A DNA stretch of 64,000 nucleotides from Vibrio neptunius (GCA_019339365.1 CP079859.1:1054001-1118000); one strand, 5' to 3'; shown: positions 39,858 to 50,361, numbered from the stretch's first letter. Notes: generated by a model from the sequence alone, not told the origin. Translations and numbers: made by a program.

Positions 39858-40631
39858 TAACGACAGCATTAAAAAGACGCTGGGTGTTGTTATCGGGTTG
39901 AGCCTTGTTTGTTCAATCATCGTATCAACAGCCGCTGTTGGTCTACGCGATCAGCAAAAATCTAACGCTGTACTAGATAAGCAAACTAAGATTATCGAAG
40001 TTGCTGGTATTGATACAGCGGGTAAAAAGTACCAGAGCTATTCGCTGAGTACATCGAACCTCGCTTGGTTGACTTCAACACTGGAAACTTTGTTGCAGAA
40101 GCAGCAGATGGTTCTACCGCTGAGAATTATGATCAGCGTAAAGCTGCAAAAGATCCTTCAGAGTCAGTTAAACTTACTGGTGGAGAAGACAAGGCGAAAA
40201 TCATCCGCCGTGCTAACACGGGTGTTGTATACCTAGTGAAAGACGGCAATGACGTGTCTAAAGTTATTCTGCCAGTTCATGGTACTGGTCTATGGTCTAT
40301 GATGTACGCATTTGTTGCTGTTGAAACTGACGGTAATACGGTGTCTGGTATCACTTACTACGAACAGGGTGAAACCCCTGGACTCGGTGGTGAAGTTGAA
40401 AACCCATCATGGCGTGCTCAGTGGGTCGGTAAGAAACTGTTTGACGACAACCACAAGCCAGCAATCAAGATTGTTAAAGGTGGCGCTCCAGAAGGTTCAG
40501 AGCATGGTATCGACGGCCTTTCAGGTGCAACACTAACTGGTAACGGTGTTCAAGGTACATTCGACTTCTGGTTAGGCGATATGGGCTTTGGTCCGTTCCT
40601 AGCAAAAGTTCGTGACGGAGGTCTGAACTAA
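39847..40631 (+). CDS. nqrC: Na+-NQR subunit C, with apparent frameshift
   Basis: NqrC has an N-terminal membrane anchor and a periplasmic domain with a second covalent FMN. Joined length is about 261 aa. The first frame gives [26 protein letters not shown]...IDTAGKK, then the family sequence [19 protein letters not shown] resumes one base over. The break is at five A (40024-40028), where six would fit. The flavinylation motif is in [15 protein letters not shown], Thr near residue 229. Start inside nqrB; its stop overlaps the nqrD start (TAATG). Confidence 0.93.
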
Positions 40632-41263
40632 TGTCTAGCGCACAAAACATTAAAAAGAGCATTATGGCGCCGGTGTTGGATAACAACCCAATCGCGCTAC
40701 AGGTTCTTGGTGTATGTTCTGCTCTTGCAGTAACAACTAAACTAGAGACAGCGTTTGTAATGACACTAGCGGTAACGTTTGTAACTGCGTTGTCAAACTT
40801 CTCTGTATCTCTAATCCGTAACCACATTCCTAACAGTGTGCGTATTATCGTTCAAATGGCGATCATCGCGTCACTTGTTATCGTGGTAGACCAAGTGCTG
40901 AAAGCATACTTATACGATATCTCTAAACAGCTATCGGTATTCGTAGGTCTGATCATCACGAACTGTATCGTTATGGGTCGTGCTGAAGCATTCGCTATGA
41001 AGTCTGCACCTGTGCCATCTCTCATCGATGGTATTGGTAACGGTCTTGGCTACGGTTTCGTTCTTATCACTGTTGGTTTCTTCCGCGAGCTATTTGGCTC
41101 AGGCAAACTATTTGGCATGGAAGTGCTACCTCTAGTGAGCAATGGTGGTTGGTATCAGCCAAACGGTCTGATGCTTCTAGCCCCATCAGCATTCTTCCTC
41201 ATCGGCTTCATGATCTGGGTGATCCGTATTCTGAAACCAGAACAAGTAGAAGCGAAGGAGTAA
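40631..41263 (+). CDS. nqrD: Na+-NQR subunit D
   Basis: A 210-aa hydrophobic subunit with six membrane helices, homologous to NqrE and to Rnf subunits. Together NqrD and NqrE hold the intramembrane iron-sulfur centre; the conserved cysteine motifs are in [15 protein letters not shown] and [17 protein letters not shown]. The start is coupled to the nqrC stop codon and the gene is followed by nqrE after 7 bp. Confidence 0.97.
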   Translation: MSSAQNIKKSIMAPVLDNNPIALQVLGVCSALAVTTKLETAFVMTLAVTFVTALSNFSVSLIRNHIPNSVRIIVQMAIIASLVIVVDQVLKAYLYDISKQLSVFVGLIITNCIVMGRAEAFAMKSAPVPSLIDGIGNGLGYGFVLITVGFFRELFGSGKLFGMEVLPLVSNGGWYQPNGLMLLAPSAFFLIGFMIWVIRILKPEQVEAKE

Positions 41264-41270
41264 GGGCGTC

Positions 41271-41867
41271 ATGGAACATTACATTAGTCTATTAGTTAAA
41301 TCGATTTTCATCGAAAACATGGCTCTGTCTTTCTTCTTAGGTATGTGTACATTCCTTGCAGTATCTAAGAAAGTTAAGACTTCTTTTGGCCTTGGTGTGG
41401 CTGTTGTTGTGGTACTGACTATCGCAGTTCCGGTTAACAATTTAGTTTACAACCTCGTACTGAAAGAAAATGCTTTAGTTGAAGGTGTGGATCTTAGTTT
41501 CCTAAACTTCATCACCTTTATCGGTGTAATTGCAGCACTAGTACAGATTCTAGAGATGGTGTTAGACCGCTTCTTCCCACCTCTGTACAACGCGCTGGGC
41601 ATCTTCCTACCGCTGATTACAGTAAACTGTGCGATCTTCGGTGGTGTATCTTTCATGGTACAACGTGACTACAACTTTGCTGAATCAGTTGTTTATGGCT
41701 TCGGTTCAGGTGTGGGTTGGATGCTAGCTATCGTTGCTCTTGCAGGTATCCGTGAGAAGATGAAGTACTCTGACGTGCCCCCTGGTCTTCGTGGTCTTGG
41801 TATCACTTTTATCAGTGTAGGTCTTATGGCGTTAGGCTTTATGTCTTTCTCTGGTGTTCAACTGTAA
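41271..41867 (+). CDS. nqrE: Na+-NQR subunit E
   Basis: A 198-aa membrane subunit, pseudo-symmetric partner of NqrD, with six helices and conserved cysteines in [15 protein letters not shown] and [13 protein letters not shown] that ligate the intramembrane iron centre. Tightly spaced after nqrD. Confidence 0.97.
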   Translation: MEHYISLLVKSIFIENMALSFFLGMCTFLAVSKKVKTSFGLGVAVVVVLTIAVPVNNLVYNLVLKENALVEGVDLSFLNFITFIGVIAALVQILEMVLDRFFPPLYNALGIFLPLITVNCAIFGGVSFMVQRDYNFAESVVYGFGSGVGWMLAIVALAGIREKMKYSDVPPGLRGLGITFISVGLMALGFMSFSGVQL

Positions 41868-41900
41868 GTCGGGTAAACCGCAACAATTAAGGAATAGTCA

Positions 41901-43124
41901 ATGGACATTATTCTTGGTGTAGTGATGTTTACTCTGATCGTACTTGCGCTAGTACTAGTGATTCTTTTCGCTAAGTCTAAGCTTGTACCAACAGGTGACA
42001 TTACAATTTCTGTAAACGATGACCCTTCACTGGCGATCGTTACACAGCCAGGCAGTAAGCTTCTGGGTGCTCTAGCTGGTGCTGGTGTATTCGTATCTTC
42101 TGCTTGTGGTGGCGGTGGCTCATGTGGTCAGTGTCGCGTAAAAGTTAAATCAGGTGGTGGCGATATCCTACCTACCGAGCTTGACCATATTACTAAAGGT
42201 GAAGCACGTGAAGGTGAGCGTCTAGCGTGTCAGGTTGCAATGAAAACTGACATGGACATCGAACTCCCTGAAGAAATCTTCGGTGTTAAGAAGTGGGAAT
42301 GTTCCGTTATCTCTAACGATAACAAAGCGACATTCATCAAAGAACTTAAGCTACAAATCCCAGATGGCGAATCAGTACCTTTCCGTGCTGGTGGTTATAT
42401 CCAGATTGAAGCACCAGTTCACCACGTGAAATATGCTGACTACGATATCCCTGAGGAATACCGTGAAGACTGGGACAAGTTCAACCTGTTCCGTTACGAG
42501 TCCAAGGTAAACGAAGAGACTATCCGCGCTTACTCAATGGCGAACTATCCGGAAGAAGAAGGCATCATCATGCTGAACGTCCGTATCGCTACACCGCCGC
42601 CAAACAACCCAGACGTACCACCAGGCATCATGTCTTCGTACATCTGGTCTCTGAAAGAAGGCGATAAGTGTACGATTTCTGGTCCATTTGGTGAATTCTT
42701 CGCGAAAGACACTGACAACGAAATGGTATTCGTTGGTGGTGGTGCAGGTATGGCGCCGATGCGTTCACATATCTTTGACCAGCTTAAACGTCTGAAGTCT
42801 TCACGTAAGATGTCATTCTGGTACGGTGCTCGTTCTAAGCGCGAAATGTTCTACGTAGAAGATTTCGACGGCCTACAAGCAGAAAACGACAACTTCGTAT
42901 GGCACTGTGCTCTATCTGATCCAATGCCTGAAGATAACTGGGATGGCTACACTGGCTTCATCCACAACGTACTGTACGAAAACTACCTGAAGGACCACGA
43001 AGCGCCTGAAGATTGTGAGTACTACATGTGTGGTCCACCAATGATGAACGCAGCTGTTATCGGCATGCTAAAAGATCTTGGTGTTGAGGATGAAAATATC
43101 CTACTCGATGACTTTGGTGGTTAG
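41901..43124 (+). CDS. nqrF: Na+-NQR subunit F (NADH-oxidising)
   Basis: The 407-aa entry subunit: one N-terminal membrane helix, a 2Fe-2S ferredoxin domain with Cys69, Cys75, Cys78 and Cys110 ([18 protein letters not shown]), then FAD- and NADH-binding ferredoxin-reductase domains with RAYSMANYP and [11 protein letters not shown]. It takes electrons from NADH and delivers them to the 2Fe-2S centre. Last structural gene, followed by a terminator. Confidence 0.97.
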   Translation: MDIILGVVMFTLIVLALVLVILFAKSKLVPTGDITISVNDDPSLAIVTQPGSKLLGALAGAGVFVSSACGGGGSCGQCRVKVKSGGGDILPTELDHITKGEAREGERLACQVAMKTDMDIELPEEIFGVKKWECSVISNDNKATFIKELKLQIPDGESVPFRAGGYIQIEAPVHHVKYADYDIPEEYREDWDKFNLFRYESKVNEETIRAYSMANYPEEEGIIMLNVRIATPPPNNPDVPPGIMSSYIWSLKEGDKCTISGPFGEFFAKDTDNEMVFVGGGAGMAPMRSHIFDQLKRLKSSRKMSFWYGARSKREMFYVEDFDGLQAENDNFVWHCALSDPMPEDNWDGYTGFIHNVLYENYLKDHEAPEDCEYYMCGPPMMNAAVIGMLKDLGVEDENILLDDFGG

Positions 43125-43146
43125 CCACTAAGTAATTGAAATCTAT

Positions 43147-43178
43147 GGCTGACTCGTAAGAGTCAGCCTTTGTTTTTT
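43147..43178 (+). terminator. Terminator after nqrF
   Basis: GGCTGACT-CGTAAG-AGTCAGCC, an 8-bp perfect stem, followed by TTTGTTTTTT. It may attenuate rather than stop entry into apbE-nqrM. Confidence 0.85.
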
Positions 43179-43268
43179 CCTGCTATGAATTTTACAAATG
43201 GCCATAGTCGATGTGCTCTGAAACAGAGTCATGTGCTATTTCTGTTTCTCTTATAAGGAGTCTAACAA

Positions 43269-44273
43269 GTGAAAAAGTGGCTTGTTGCATTTGCTTCTCT
43301 ATTGGTTCTTGCTGGCTGTGAAAAGCCCGTAGAACAGATTCATTTAAGTGGTCCGACAATGGGCACGACTTACAACATAAAGTACATAGAGTCTGAGGGT
43401 AACCCATCACCTGAAGTCCTACAAAAAGAAGTTGACCGCTTGCTGGAAGAAGTGAACGACCAGATGTCGACTTACCGCAAAAATTCCGAATTGAGCCGCT
43501 TCAACCAAAGCCAGACATCAACGCCATTCGAAGTGTCACCACAGACTGCCACGGTTGTGAAAGAAGCGATTCGTTTAAACGGTCTTACTCTAGGAGCACT
43601 TGATGTGACTGTTGGCCCATTGGTCAATTTATGGGGCTTTGGGCCTGAAGCGCGTCCTGAAGTTGTGCCTACGGACGAAGAGCTGGCAGCACGTAAAACC
43701 CACACTGGTATTCAACATTTGACTGTGGAAGGTAATCTGCTGAGTAAGGATATCCCAAACTTGTATGTTGATCTTTCAACCATTGCAAAAGGTTGGGGGG
43801 TAGACGTGGTTGCGGACTATATTCAATCACAAGGCATCCAAAATTACATGGTAGAAGTCGGTGGTGAGATGCGCCTCAAAGGCATCAATCGTGAGGGCGT
43901 TAAATGGCGTATCGCAATTGAAAAACCATCTGCTGATGAGCGTGCTGTGCAGGAGATTATCGAGCCGGGTGATATGGCAGTTGCCACTTCGGGTGATTAT
44001 CGTATCTATTTTGAGCGTGATGGTGTACGTTACTCGCACATCATTAATCCTCAGACCGGAAAACCAATCCGTCATAAAGTGGTGTCAGTGACTGTGCTGG
44101 ATAAATCGTCGATGACTGCTGATGGTCTAGCGACAGGATTGATGGTACTTGGCGAAGAGCAGGGAATGAAGATAGCCAACGAGAATAATATCCCTGTGTT
44201 TATGATCGTTAAGACCGAAGATGGATTTAAAGAAATGGCATCGGAAGCGTATAAGCCATTTATGAACAAATAA
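43269..44273 (+). CDS. apbE: FAD:protein FMN transferase ApbE
   Basis: A 334-aa lipoprotein that covalently attaches FMN to threonines of NqrB and NqrC. The signal peptide ends in LVLAGC. Core ApbE features are GPTMGTTYNIKY, the flavin-binding DVTVGPLVNLWGFGP, YVDLSTIAKGWGVD and SGDYRIYFE with YSHIINPQTGKPI. The GTG at 43269 is supported by AAGGAG upstream. Position just after nqrF fits its substrates. Confidence 0.95.
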   Translation: MKKWLVAFASLLVLAGCEKPVEQIHLSGPTMGTTYNIKYIESEGNPSPEVLQKEVDRLLEEVNDQMSTYRKNSELSRFNQSQTSTPFEVSPQTATVVKEAIRLNGLTLGALDVTVGPLVNLWGFGPEARPEVVPTDEELAARKTHTGIQHLTVEGNLLSKDIPNLYVDLSTIAKGWGVDVVADYIQSQGIQNYMVEVGGEMRLKGINREGVKWRIAIEKPSADERAVQEIIEPGDMAVATSGDYRIYFERDGVRYSHIINPQTGKPIRHKVVSVTVLDKSSMTADGLATGLMVLGEEQGMKIANENNIPVFMIVKTEDGFKEMASEAYKPFMNK

Positions 44274-44293
44274 TACCAAGTGAGCATGTTATT

Positions 44294-44548
44294 ATGAGTA
44301 CATTTCTGATTACTTTCGGCATTTTTATTGCCGTTATCGCAGCCATGTCTGTCGGCTACATTTTCCAAAAGAAAGTGGTAAAAGGCAGTTGTGGTGGTCT
44401 TGGTGCTGTGGGTGTCGACAAGGTATGTAATTGCCCTGAACCGTGTGATGCTCGTAAAAAACGAGAAGCTCGCGAAGCTTTAAGAGCAGAAAAGATTGCT
44501 GCTCGTGAAGAAAAACTGGCAGCGTGGGAAAAAGACCGTATTGCTTAA
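44294..44548 (+). CDS. nqrM: Na+-NQR maturation protein NqrM
   Basis: An 84-aa protein with an N-terminal membrane helix and four conserved cysteines (Cys33, Cys45, Cys47, Cys51), followed by a charged, Ala/Arg/Glu-rich helical tail. NqrM is required for iron delivery to the NqrD/E centre in V. harveyi and V. cholerae. It closes the nqr-apbE cluster, followed by a terminator. Confidence 0.94.
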   Translation: MSTFLITFGIFIAVIAAMSVGYIFQKKVVKGSCGGLGAVGVDKVCNCPEPCDARKKREAREALRAEKIAAREEKLAAWEKDRIA

Positions 44549-44556
44549 TCGACCAT

Positions 44557-44587
44557 AAAGCCCGGAGTTCAATCCGGGCTTTTTTTA
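44557..44587 (+). terminator. Terminator of nqrM
   Basis: AAAGCCCGGA-GTTCAA-TCCGGGCTTTTTTT. It overlaps the last bases of the convergent diguanylate cyclase gene. Confidence 0.9.
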
Positions 44588-45802
44588 TTCTGTAGCAATG
44601 ATTTGATTGCGGCCGTGTTCTTTGGCGACATAAAGACAATCGTCTGCCAATTTAATTTGCTGTTCCAAGCTACCTTCTAAACTACATACACCAATACTGA
44701 TCGTTAGCGTGATGTCTTGACCATTATGCTTAATGATTGAATTCTCTATTCTCTGGCGCATTTTTTCTAGGCGAGTGATAAACTCATCCAGTGTTGCGTA
44801 AGACTGAACGCAAAATTCCTCTCCTCCAAAGCGCACAACCACATCTTCTGGAAAGTAGATTTTCAATATATTGGCAATGGTCTTTAGTGCAGTATCACCA
44901 CCGTCATGACCGAAGGTGTCATTGACGGATTTAAAGTGGTCGATATCCAGCATCGCGATGTATCTAGCGCTGCCTTCAGTACAGGATTGATTGAACAAAA
45001 AACGTCGATTCCACAGCCCGGTTAAGGTGTCTTGATTAGCCAACTTATAAAGCTCGTCAGTGGCTTCTTTCATATCAAGGAGTTGATTGACTCGGCAAAA
45101 AAATTCTTCTTGGTTAAACGGTTTGTGCAAAAAGTCATTAGCGCCAGCTTTCAGAAACCTAGCGGTTAGCGTTCTATCCCCGCTGCCTGACAAACCAAGA
45201 ATCGCAATGCTGTTTTTGTCGTACATTTGCCTTATCTCCCGCGTCATAACAATTCCGTCTTTGCTCGGCATATCATGGTCGGTAATGATGAAGGTAATAT
45301 CCGGGGTTTCTGCGAGTTTGTGCAGTGCTTCAGAACCGTTTTGCGCTTGCGTTGTACGAATGTATTGATGTTCGAGCAATTGGGCGACGTGTTTACGCAC
45401 TGTTGGTGAGTCGTCCACTACGAGTGCGTGATGTCTGACATTGTTCATTAGACGATTGGCTAGTGGCAGAAGATAGGAAACTGATGCCATGCTGTCTTTG
45501 AGAAGGTAATCCATAACACCCTTGGCGATAAAGCGCTCACGAATCTTATCGCTAAAAGTGGCGGTGAGTACGATAACCTTTTGTTTATTATCCAAAACAA
45601 GATCAATGACTTCACCGTCCTGAGCATCAGGCAAGCAGTAATCCAGCACGGCAAAATGGAAGTCACGATGCTCAGAGAGAGCTTTCTGAGTTTCTGCGTA
45701 CGATTCACATCCTATGACATCACAGCCAATAGAGCTCAATTGTTGCGTCAAATATCTGCGATAAGCACGGCTGTCTTCGACCACCAACACTTTATGGTTC
45801 AC
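44585..45802 (-). CDS. Two-receiver GGDEF response regulator (diguanylate cyclase)
   Basis: A 405-aa protein with two response regulator receiver domains (MNHKVLVVEDSRAYRR...VLDYCLPDAQDGEV; HHALVVDDSPTVRKH...IITDHDMPSKDGIVM) and a C-terminal GGDEF domain with the intact active site RFGGEEF. The place of the inhibitory I-site, normally RxxD five residues before GGEEF, reads FPED, so product inhibition by c-di-GMP is probably missing. No histidine kinase lies nearby. It probably synthesises c-di-GMP in response to phosphorylation. Confidence 0.93.
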   Translation of the reverse strand: MNHKVLVVEDSRAYRRYLTQQLSSIGCDVIGCESYAETQKALSEHRDFHFAVLDYCLPDAQDGEVIDLVLDNKQKVIVLTATFSDKIRERFIAKGVMDYLLKDSMASVSYLLPLANRLMNNVRHHALVVDDSPTVRKHVAQLLEHQYIRTTQAQNGSEALHKLAETPDITFIITDHDMPSKDGIVMTREIRQMYDKNSIAILGLSGSGDRTLTARFLKAGANDFLHKPFNQEEFFCRVNQLLDMKEATDELYKLANQDTLTGLWNRRFLFNQSCTEGSARYIAMLDIDHFKSVNDTFGHDGGDTALKTIANILKIYFPEDVVVRFGGEEFCVQSYATLDEFITRLEKMRQRIENSIIKHNGQDITLTISIGVCSLEGSLEQQIKLADDCLYVAKEHGRNQIIATE

Positions 45803-45900
45803 CTGAGTCCTCCTTATCGCATCCTATAAATTAATAATAACTGCATATTTTGATACTTCTATTAGAAAGTCGGAAAAAAGTGTTGCTCTTCGTGCCACAG

Positions 45901-45943
45901 TTGGCGAGTAGAGAGAGAAAAGTTATACTGTATTTATGTACAG
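45901..45943 (+). promoter_or_regulatory. LexA-controlled promoter of dinB
   Basis: A -35 TTGGCG (45901-45906), 17-bp spacer and -10 TATACT (45924-45929) precede dinB. A LexA box CTGT-ATTTATGT-ACAG (45928-45943), a close match to the gammaproteobacterial SOS consensus, overlaps the -10 end and the expected start site, a classic repression layout. This puts dinB in the SOS regulon. Confidence 0.9.
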
Positions 45944-45958
45944 TTCTTGTGTGTGTTT

Positions 45959-47026
45959 ATGTCCGACGAAAAAGTAAGAAAGATCATTCATGTTGATATG
46001 GACTGCTTTTATGCGGCGGTGGAGATGCGTGATAATCCAAGTTATCGTGGAAGGCCACTGGCTGTTGGTGGGCGTGAAAAACAACGTGGCGTTCTGAGTA
46101 CTTGCAACTATGAAGCGAGAAAGTTTGGCATCCGCAGTGCGATGCCCACAGGCCAAGCGTTGAAATTGTGTCCTCACCTACTGGTCGTCCCTGGCCGTAT
46201 GCAGGTGTACAAACAAGCCTCTCAGCATATTCGTGAGATTTTCTCCCGTTATACGACACTCATTGAGCCTCTATCCTTGGATGAAGCCTTTTTGGACGTG
46301 ACAGAGTGTCAACAGTGTTATGGCTCAGCGACGTTAATTGCAGAAGCCATCCGACGAGATATTTTTAATGAACTGCAACTGACCGCATCGGCTGGTGTTG
46401 CTCCAGTCAAATTTTTGGCAAAAGTTGCATCGGACATGAATAAGCCCAATGGGCAATATGTGATACCGCCTGACAAAGTGCAGCAAGTTGTCGATAAGCT
46501 ACCGTTAGAAAAAATCCCTGGAGTGGGAAAGGTAAGTTTAGAAAAGTTGCATCAGGCCGGTTTTTATCTCTGTGAGGATGTTAAAAACAGTGATTATCGC
46601 GAACTGTTATTGCGCTTTGGTCGATTAGGCGCTTCTCTGTGGAAAAAGAGCCATGGTATTGATGGGCGAGAGGTAGTCGTTGAACGTGAACGGAAGTCCG
46701 TAGGTGTCGAGCGGACGTTCAGTGAAAATATCAGTACTTATGACGAGTGTTGGCGCATGATTGAACACAAGCTCTTTCCTGAGCTGGAAACACGACTGAT
46801 CAAAGCCTCTCCTGATAAAGCGATTATTAAGCAGGGTATCAAACTCAAGTTTGCCGACTTCCAGCTCACGACAATTGAACACATACACCCTGAACTTGAG
46901 CTGGATTATTTCAAAGGTCTGTTGCGTGATATCCTTAAACGTCAGCAAGGACGCGAAATTCGATTGTTGGGCTTAAACGTGATGCTTAAACCCGAAGAGC
47001 AGACCAAGCAACTGAGCTTTTTCTGA
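45959..47026 (+). CDS. dinB: DNA polymerase IV (Y-family)
   Basis: A 355-aa translesion polymerase. Catalytic motifs are IIHVDMDCFYAAVEMRD (first acidic residue and steric gate) and PLSLDEAFLDVT (Asp/Glu pair). The C-terminal end KQLSFF is a beta-clamp binding motif (QLSFF). The ATG at 45959 is chosen because the upstream in-frame start at 45947 would lie almost on top of the LexA box. Confidence 0.96.
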   Translation: MSDEKVRKIIHVDMDCFYAAVEMRDNPSYRGRPLAVGGREKQRGVLSTCNYEARKFGIRSAMPTGQALKLCPHLLVVPGRMQVYKQASQHIREIFSRYTTLIEPLSLDEAFLDVTECQQCYGSATLIAEAIRRDIFNELQLTASAGVAPVKFLAKVASDMNKPNGQYVIPPDKVQQVVDKLPLEKIPGVGKVSLEKLHQAGFYLCEDVKNSDYRELLLRFGRLGASLWKKSHGIDGREVVVERERKSVGVERTFSENISTYDECWRMIEHKLFPELETRLIKASPDKAIIKQGIKLKFADFQLTTIEHIHPELELDYFKGLLRDILKRQQGREIRLLGLNVMLKPEEQTKQLSFF

Positions 47027-47033
47027 CGTTAAA

Positions 47034-48966
47034 CTACAGCGCTTCTATTTCACTTAGTACTTGCTGATATGGATGTTCACTGAGTTTGCCAAACCCAGCT
47101 AAGCTGCGTGCTTTGACTTTGGTAAACCAAGGGGTAGCTATGCCGCACAGGAACTTCGTTTTGAGGTTGTTGGATAGTGGTGAGGCGGATTTACCTTGTA
47201 GAGGAGCCAACCAGTCAGCAATCTGTTGGCGTTCTAGCTGTGGGTGTGTCGTATTAGGCCAAGCATGCTGTTCTCCACGACATACGCTGCAATGACCACA
47301 CGCCTCTGGAGCTTGGCTGTCTGAAAAGTAGTTTGCCAGTGCTTTACTCAAACAGTGTTTGGATTTAAACAGTGCTAAAAGATTGTGAATACGTTTGACG
47401 TCACTGAGTTCTTTACTTCTAAACAGTCGCCAAAGCTGCTCACTGAGATCCTCGATAGACTGTTGAGGTGGGCTTATCCGATACACTTCTGTCATTAACT
47501 TACTTTCCAGCTCAATCCATCCGTTTTGATGGAAATAATCCAGTGCGGCGACGGCACGCGAGCGTTCGCCTTTATAGCTTTGCCACAGAGCATCAAAATC
47601 AACCTGACACCACAGCCTAGCTTGTGGTGAACAGTGAAACAGTGCTTCGCTAAATTGGCGTCTCTCGCCATCAAAGTGGTCAATGATATCTTGCTTAGGC
47701 CTGATGAATTTGAAGCGATAATCGGCGAAGTAACTGTATTGGGCTGTGATAACCTTAGCCATCTCCATGTACACGAGCAATGTTTTCAACGGAAGCTGAC
47801 GAATATTACTGTCAGAGGAAAGACGAGAGATCACCACTTCCCAGCTGTGCTCTGACGTAATCGCTTGCTGAATGACGTTGTGGATTTCATCGTATTCAGG
47901 CGTATCTCCGTAGACAAAGTTTTCCAACGTACACACACCGTCCTCGTTGGCGAGCAAAATACATTGTGAAGTTTGTCCGTCTCGACCTGCACGGCCAATT
48001 TCTTGCGCATAGTTTTCAATTGATTTAGGTAAATCAAAATGAATCACGCGGCGGATATCTGATTTATCTACTCCCATGCCAAAAGCAATGGTAGCGGCAA
48101 TGCAATCTGTTTGACCAGACATAAAATCCTGTTGAATTCGTTCTCTGGTTTCACTATCTAACCCCGCGTGATAGGCCTCTGCTTTAACGCCTTGTTCAGT
48201 GAGTAGCTTGGCTATAAATTCGGCACTGTTCTGCTGGGTCACGTACACAATGGTCGGTAACTTTGGATCTTGGTTGATGACGGACAACAAGGCGTCCTTT
48301 TTTTCGTGCTTGCGAACAGGGCATGACTGAAATGTCTAGATTAGGTCGATAAAAACCAGTGACCGTAATGTCATGCGGCGCTATGTTGAATTTCTTACTC
48401 ATGTCATCCAATACCGCTTGCGTTGCCGTCGCGGTTAAAAGGAGAACTTGAGGAATAGCGAGTTCTTGTTGAAACTGAGGAAGCTTTAGGTAGTCAGGGC
48501 GAAAATTGTGTCCCCATTCTGAGATACAGTGTGCTTCATCGATAACCAATTGCGAGATACTAATCTGAGATAAAAAGTGACGAAAACGCTCATTTTTCAA
48601 TCGTTCGACAGAAACCATTAGGATCTTCACATCGCCATTACGCACTTGCGCCATGATCCGTTGGGTTTCTTCCTTGCTTTGGCTGGAGTTGAGAGACGCT
48701 GCTGCGATCCCTTTGCTATGCAAGAACTCGAGCTGATCTTTCATTAAGGCTAGTAGAGGAGAAATGACCAAGGTCAGATGTGGTAAACATAAAGCAGATA
48801 GCTGATAACAAAGAGACTTTCCTGAACCAGTCGGAAAAATAGCCGCACAGGACTTGCCGTCCAAAACCTTGTCTATGACTTGATATTGCCCGTCTCTAAG
48901 TTGTTCAAAGCCAAAAGCGGTACGCAATGTAGCGTGAATTTGATCTTGGTTGCCTGATGTTTGCAT
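47034..48966 (-). CDS. recQ: RecQ-family ATP-dependent DNA helicase, with apparent frameshift
   Basis: The joined frames give about 643 aa. The first holds the DExH helicase motifs FPTGSGKSLCYQLSAL, VIDEAHCISEWGHNFRPDY and LLTATATQAV; the second holds FGMGVDKSDIRRVIHFDLPKS, QEIGRAGRDGQ and the zinc-binding CGHCSVC. The break is at seven T (plus strand 48298-48304), where six keep the frame, an apparent one-base insertion. The C-terminus seems to lack a clear HRDC domain, so this may be a second RecQ-like helicase rather than the canonical recQ. It is convergent with dinB. Confidence 0.88.
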
Positions 48967-49043
48967 TTGCCTATTACCAGTATGACGAAAGTGCCTGACA
49001 TAGTATTCTAGAGGTATTAAGAGGGGAGGAACATGATTTTAGT

Positions 49044-49520
49044 ATGAACAAATTGGAGCTATTGCAAACTATTCTATCTTCCATGCAACAATCCCTTGAG
49101 GTCGCCCACCGTGCGACTCAACGCGCAATCGAGTCTGCTACTGATGAAGAAACGGTTCCAGAACACAAGTATGATACCTTGGCGCTTGAGGCATCCTACC
49201 TTGCCCATGGACAGGCAATGCGTGTACAGGACGGCGAGCGAAATCTTAGTGTCATGGGTCAACTTAAACTACCACAACAATCAGAGCGAATCACTCTTGG
49301 TAGTCTGGTTTGTTTGATTGATCTGGAAGATAAATGTCGATGGTTTTTTGTTGCCCCTTGTGCGGGTGGTTTGAAAGTTCAGCACAAGCAACAGGAAGTC
49401 ATGTTGGTCACATTCGATTCACCACTTGGCTTTGCGATGAAGGGTAAGGTCATGGGGGATGAAATAGAGTATCAGGTCGCGACAACTACCTTTAACTATG
49501 AGGTCGATACAATAATTTGA
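49044..49520 (+). CDS. GreA/GreB C-terminal-like protein
   Basis: A 158-aa protein. The C-terminal part (GSLVCLIDLEDKCRWFFVAP...VTFDSPLGFAMKGKVMGDEIEYQV) resembles the FKBP-like C-terminal domain of GreA/GreB and Rnk. The N-terminal part is helical and shorter than the GreA coiled-coil tip. It may bind RNA polymerase, but this is inferred from the fold only. The stop codon lies just before the next gene. Confidence 0.7.
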   Translation: MNKLELLQTILSSMQQSLEVAHRATQRAIESATDEETVPEHKYDTLALEASYLAHGQAMRVQDGERNLSVMGQLKLPQQSERITLGSLVCLIDLEDKCRWFFVAPCAGGLKVQHKQQEVMLVTFDSPLGFAMKGKVMGDEIEYQVATTTFNYEVDTII

Positions 49521-49576
49521 CACAAGTGCTTTGGGTTTTTGTTAGGGTAGCGAAGAGTCAATATGGTGAGATTAAA

Positions 49577-50320
49577 ATGAAACGAATTCTAATGACCATC
49601 CCGTTGCTTGTGATGAGTCAAGCGTACGCAGCTCAGTGTCAGGTCGATTTGAAAAATGGTATCCGCCTCAATGGTGAGACGTTAGAGATCCATCAAGTCA
49701 GTGGTGACAGTGCGATCGTGAATGCCGATAACACCTTGACGATTCATGGTGAAGTCATCCCTTTAGATGCGTCACAGCAGCAAGCAGTCGCTGACTATCG
49801 CAGCAATTTAAATGATTACTTGCCACGAGCAAAGCAGATTGCTCAAAATGGTTTGGCTTTGGCGAACGATATCATCGATGATGTTGGCCAAAGTTTCGAT
49901 GCACCGGAAGCTTTCGATAGTGTGAAAGCCTCCATGCAGAAGTTCTACGCTGATATTGAAGCCCGTTATTATCAGAATGGCGATTTGGTATTACCAGCCG
50001 ACAGCTTTCGCTCACTGCGTGAAACGTGGGCGGAAGATTTTGAAAGTGCGAAGAAGCTGTTCAATGAAGAGTTCATCACCAGCGCATTCAATGCGATGTC
50101 GGAAAAAATGAAAGCGGAAGGCGGTCTGAACCTGACAGAAATGACAGACACCATGAGTGAGCTAAAAGAGCGAATTGCAAAAAGACTTGAAGCACACTCC
50201 GTTGACGTGGAGAAACAGAGTCAGGAATTTTGTGACTCACTTGATAACATGGTAGAGCAAGAGCAGGAATTGCATAAAAAAATTCCACAGCTAAAAGATT
50301 ATCAGATTTTCACTATTTAA
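49577..50320 (+). CDS. yggN: YggN-like periplasmic protein (DUF2884)
   Basis: A 247-aa secreted protein resembling E. coli YggN (DUF2884). The signal peptide MKRILMTIPLLVMSQAYA is cleaved before AQCQVDL. The mature part is rich in charged helices. The function is unknown. The ATG at 49577 opens the signal peptide; the frame reaches back to 49517 but those codons overlap the upstream gene's end and do not fit a secreted protein. A terminator follows. Confidence 0.87.
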   Translation: MKRILMTIPLLVMSQAYAAQCQVDLKNGIRLNGETLEIHQVSGDSAIVNADNTLTIHGEVIPLDASQQQAVADYRSNLNDYLPRAKQIAQNGLALANDIIDDVGQSFDAPEAFDSVKASMQKFYADIEARYYQNGDLVLPADSFRSLRETWAEDFESAKKLFNEEFITSAFNAMSEKMKAEGGLNLTEMTDTMSELKERIAKRLEAHSVDVEKQSQEFCDSLDNMVEQEQELHKKIPQLKDYQIFTI

Positions 50321-50330
50321 CGCCCGATAA

Positions 50331-50361
50331 GAGAAGAGCGCCAAACGGCGCTCTCTTTTTT
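50331..50361. terminator. Terminator of yggN
   Basis: AGAGCGCC-AAA-CGGCGCTCT followed by TTTTTT. It overlaps the last bases of the convergent chitinase gene. Confidence 0.88.
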
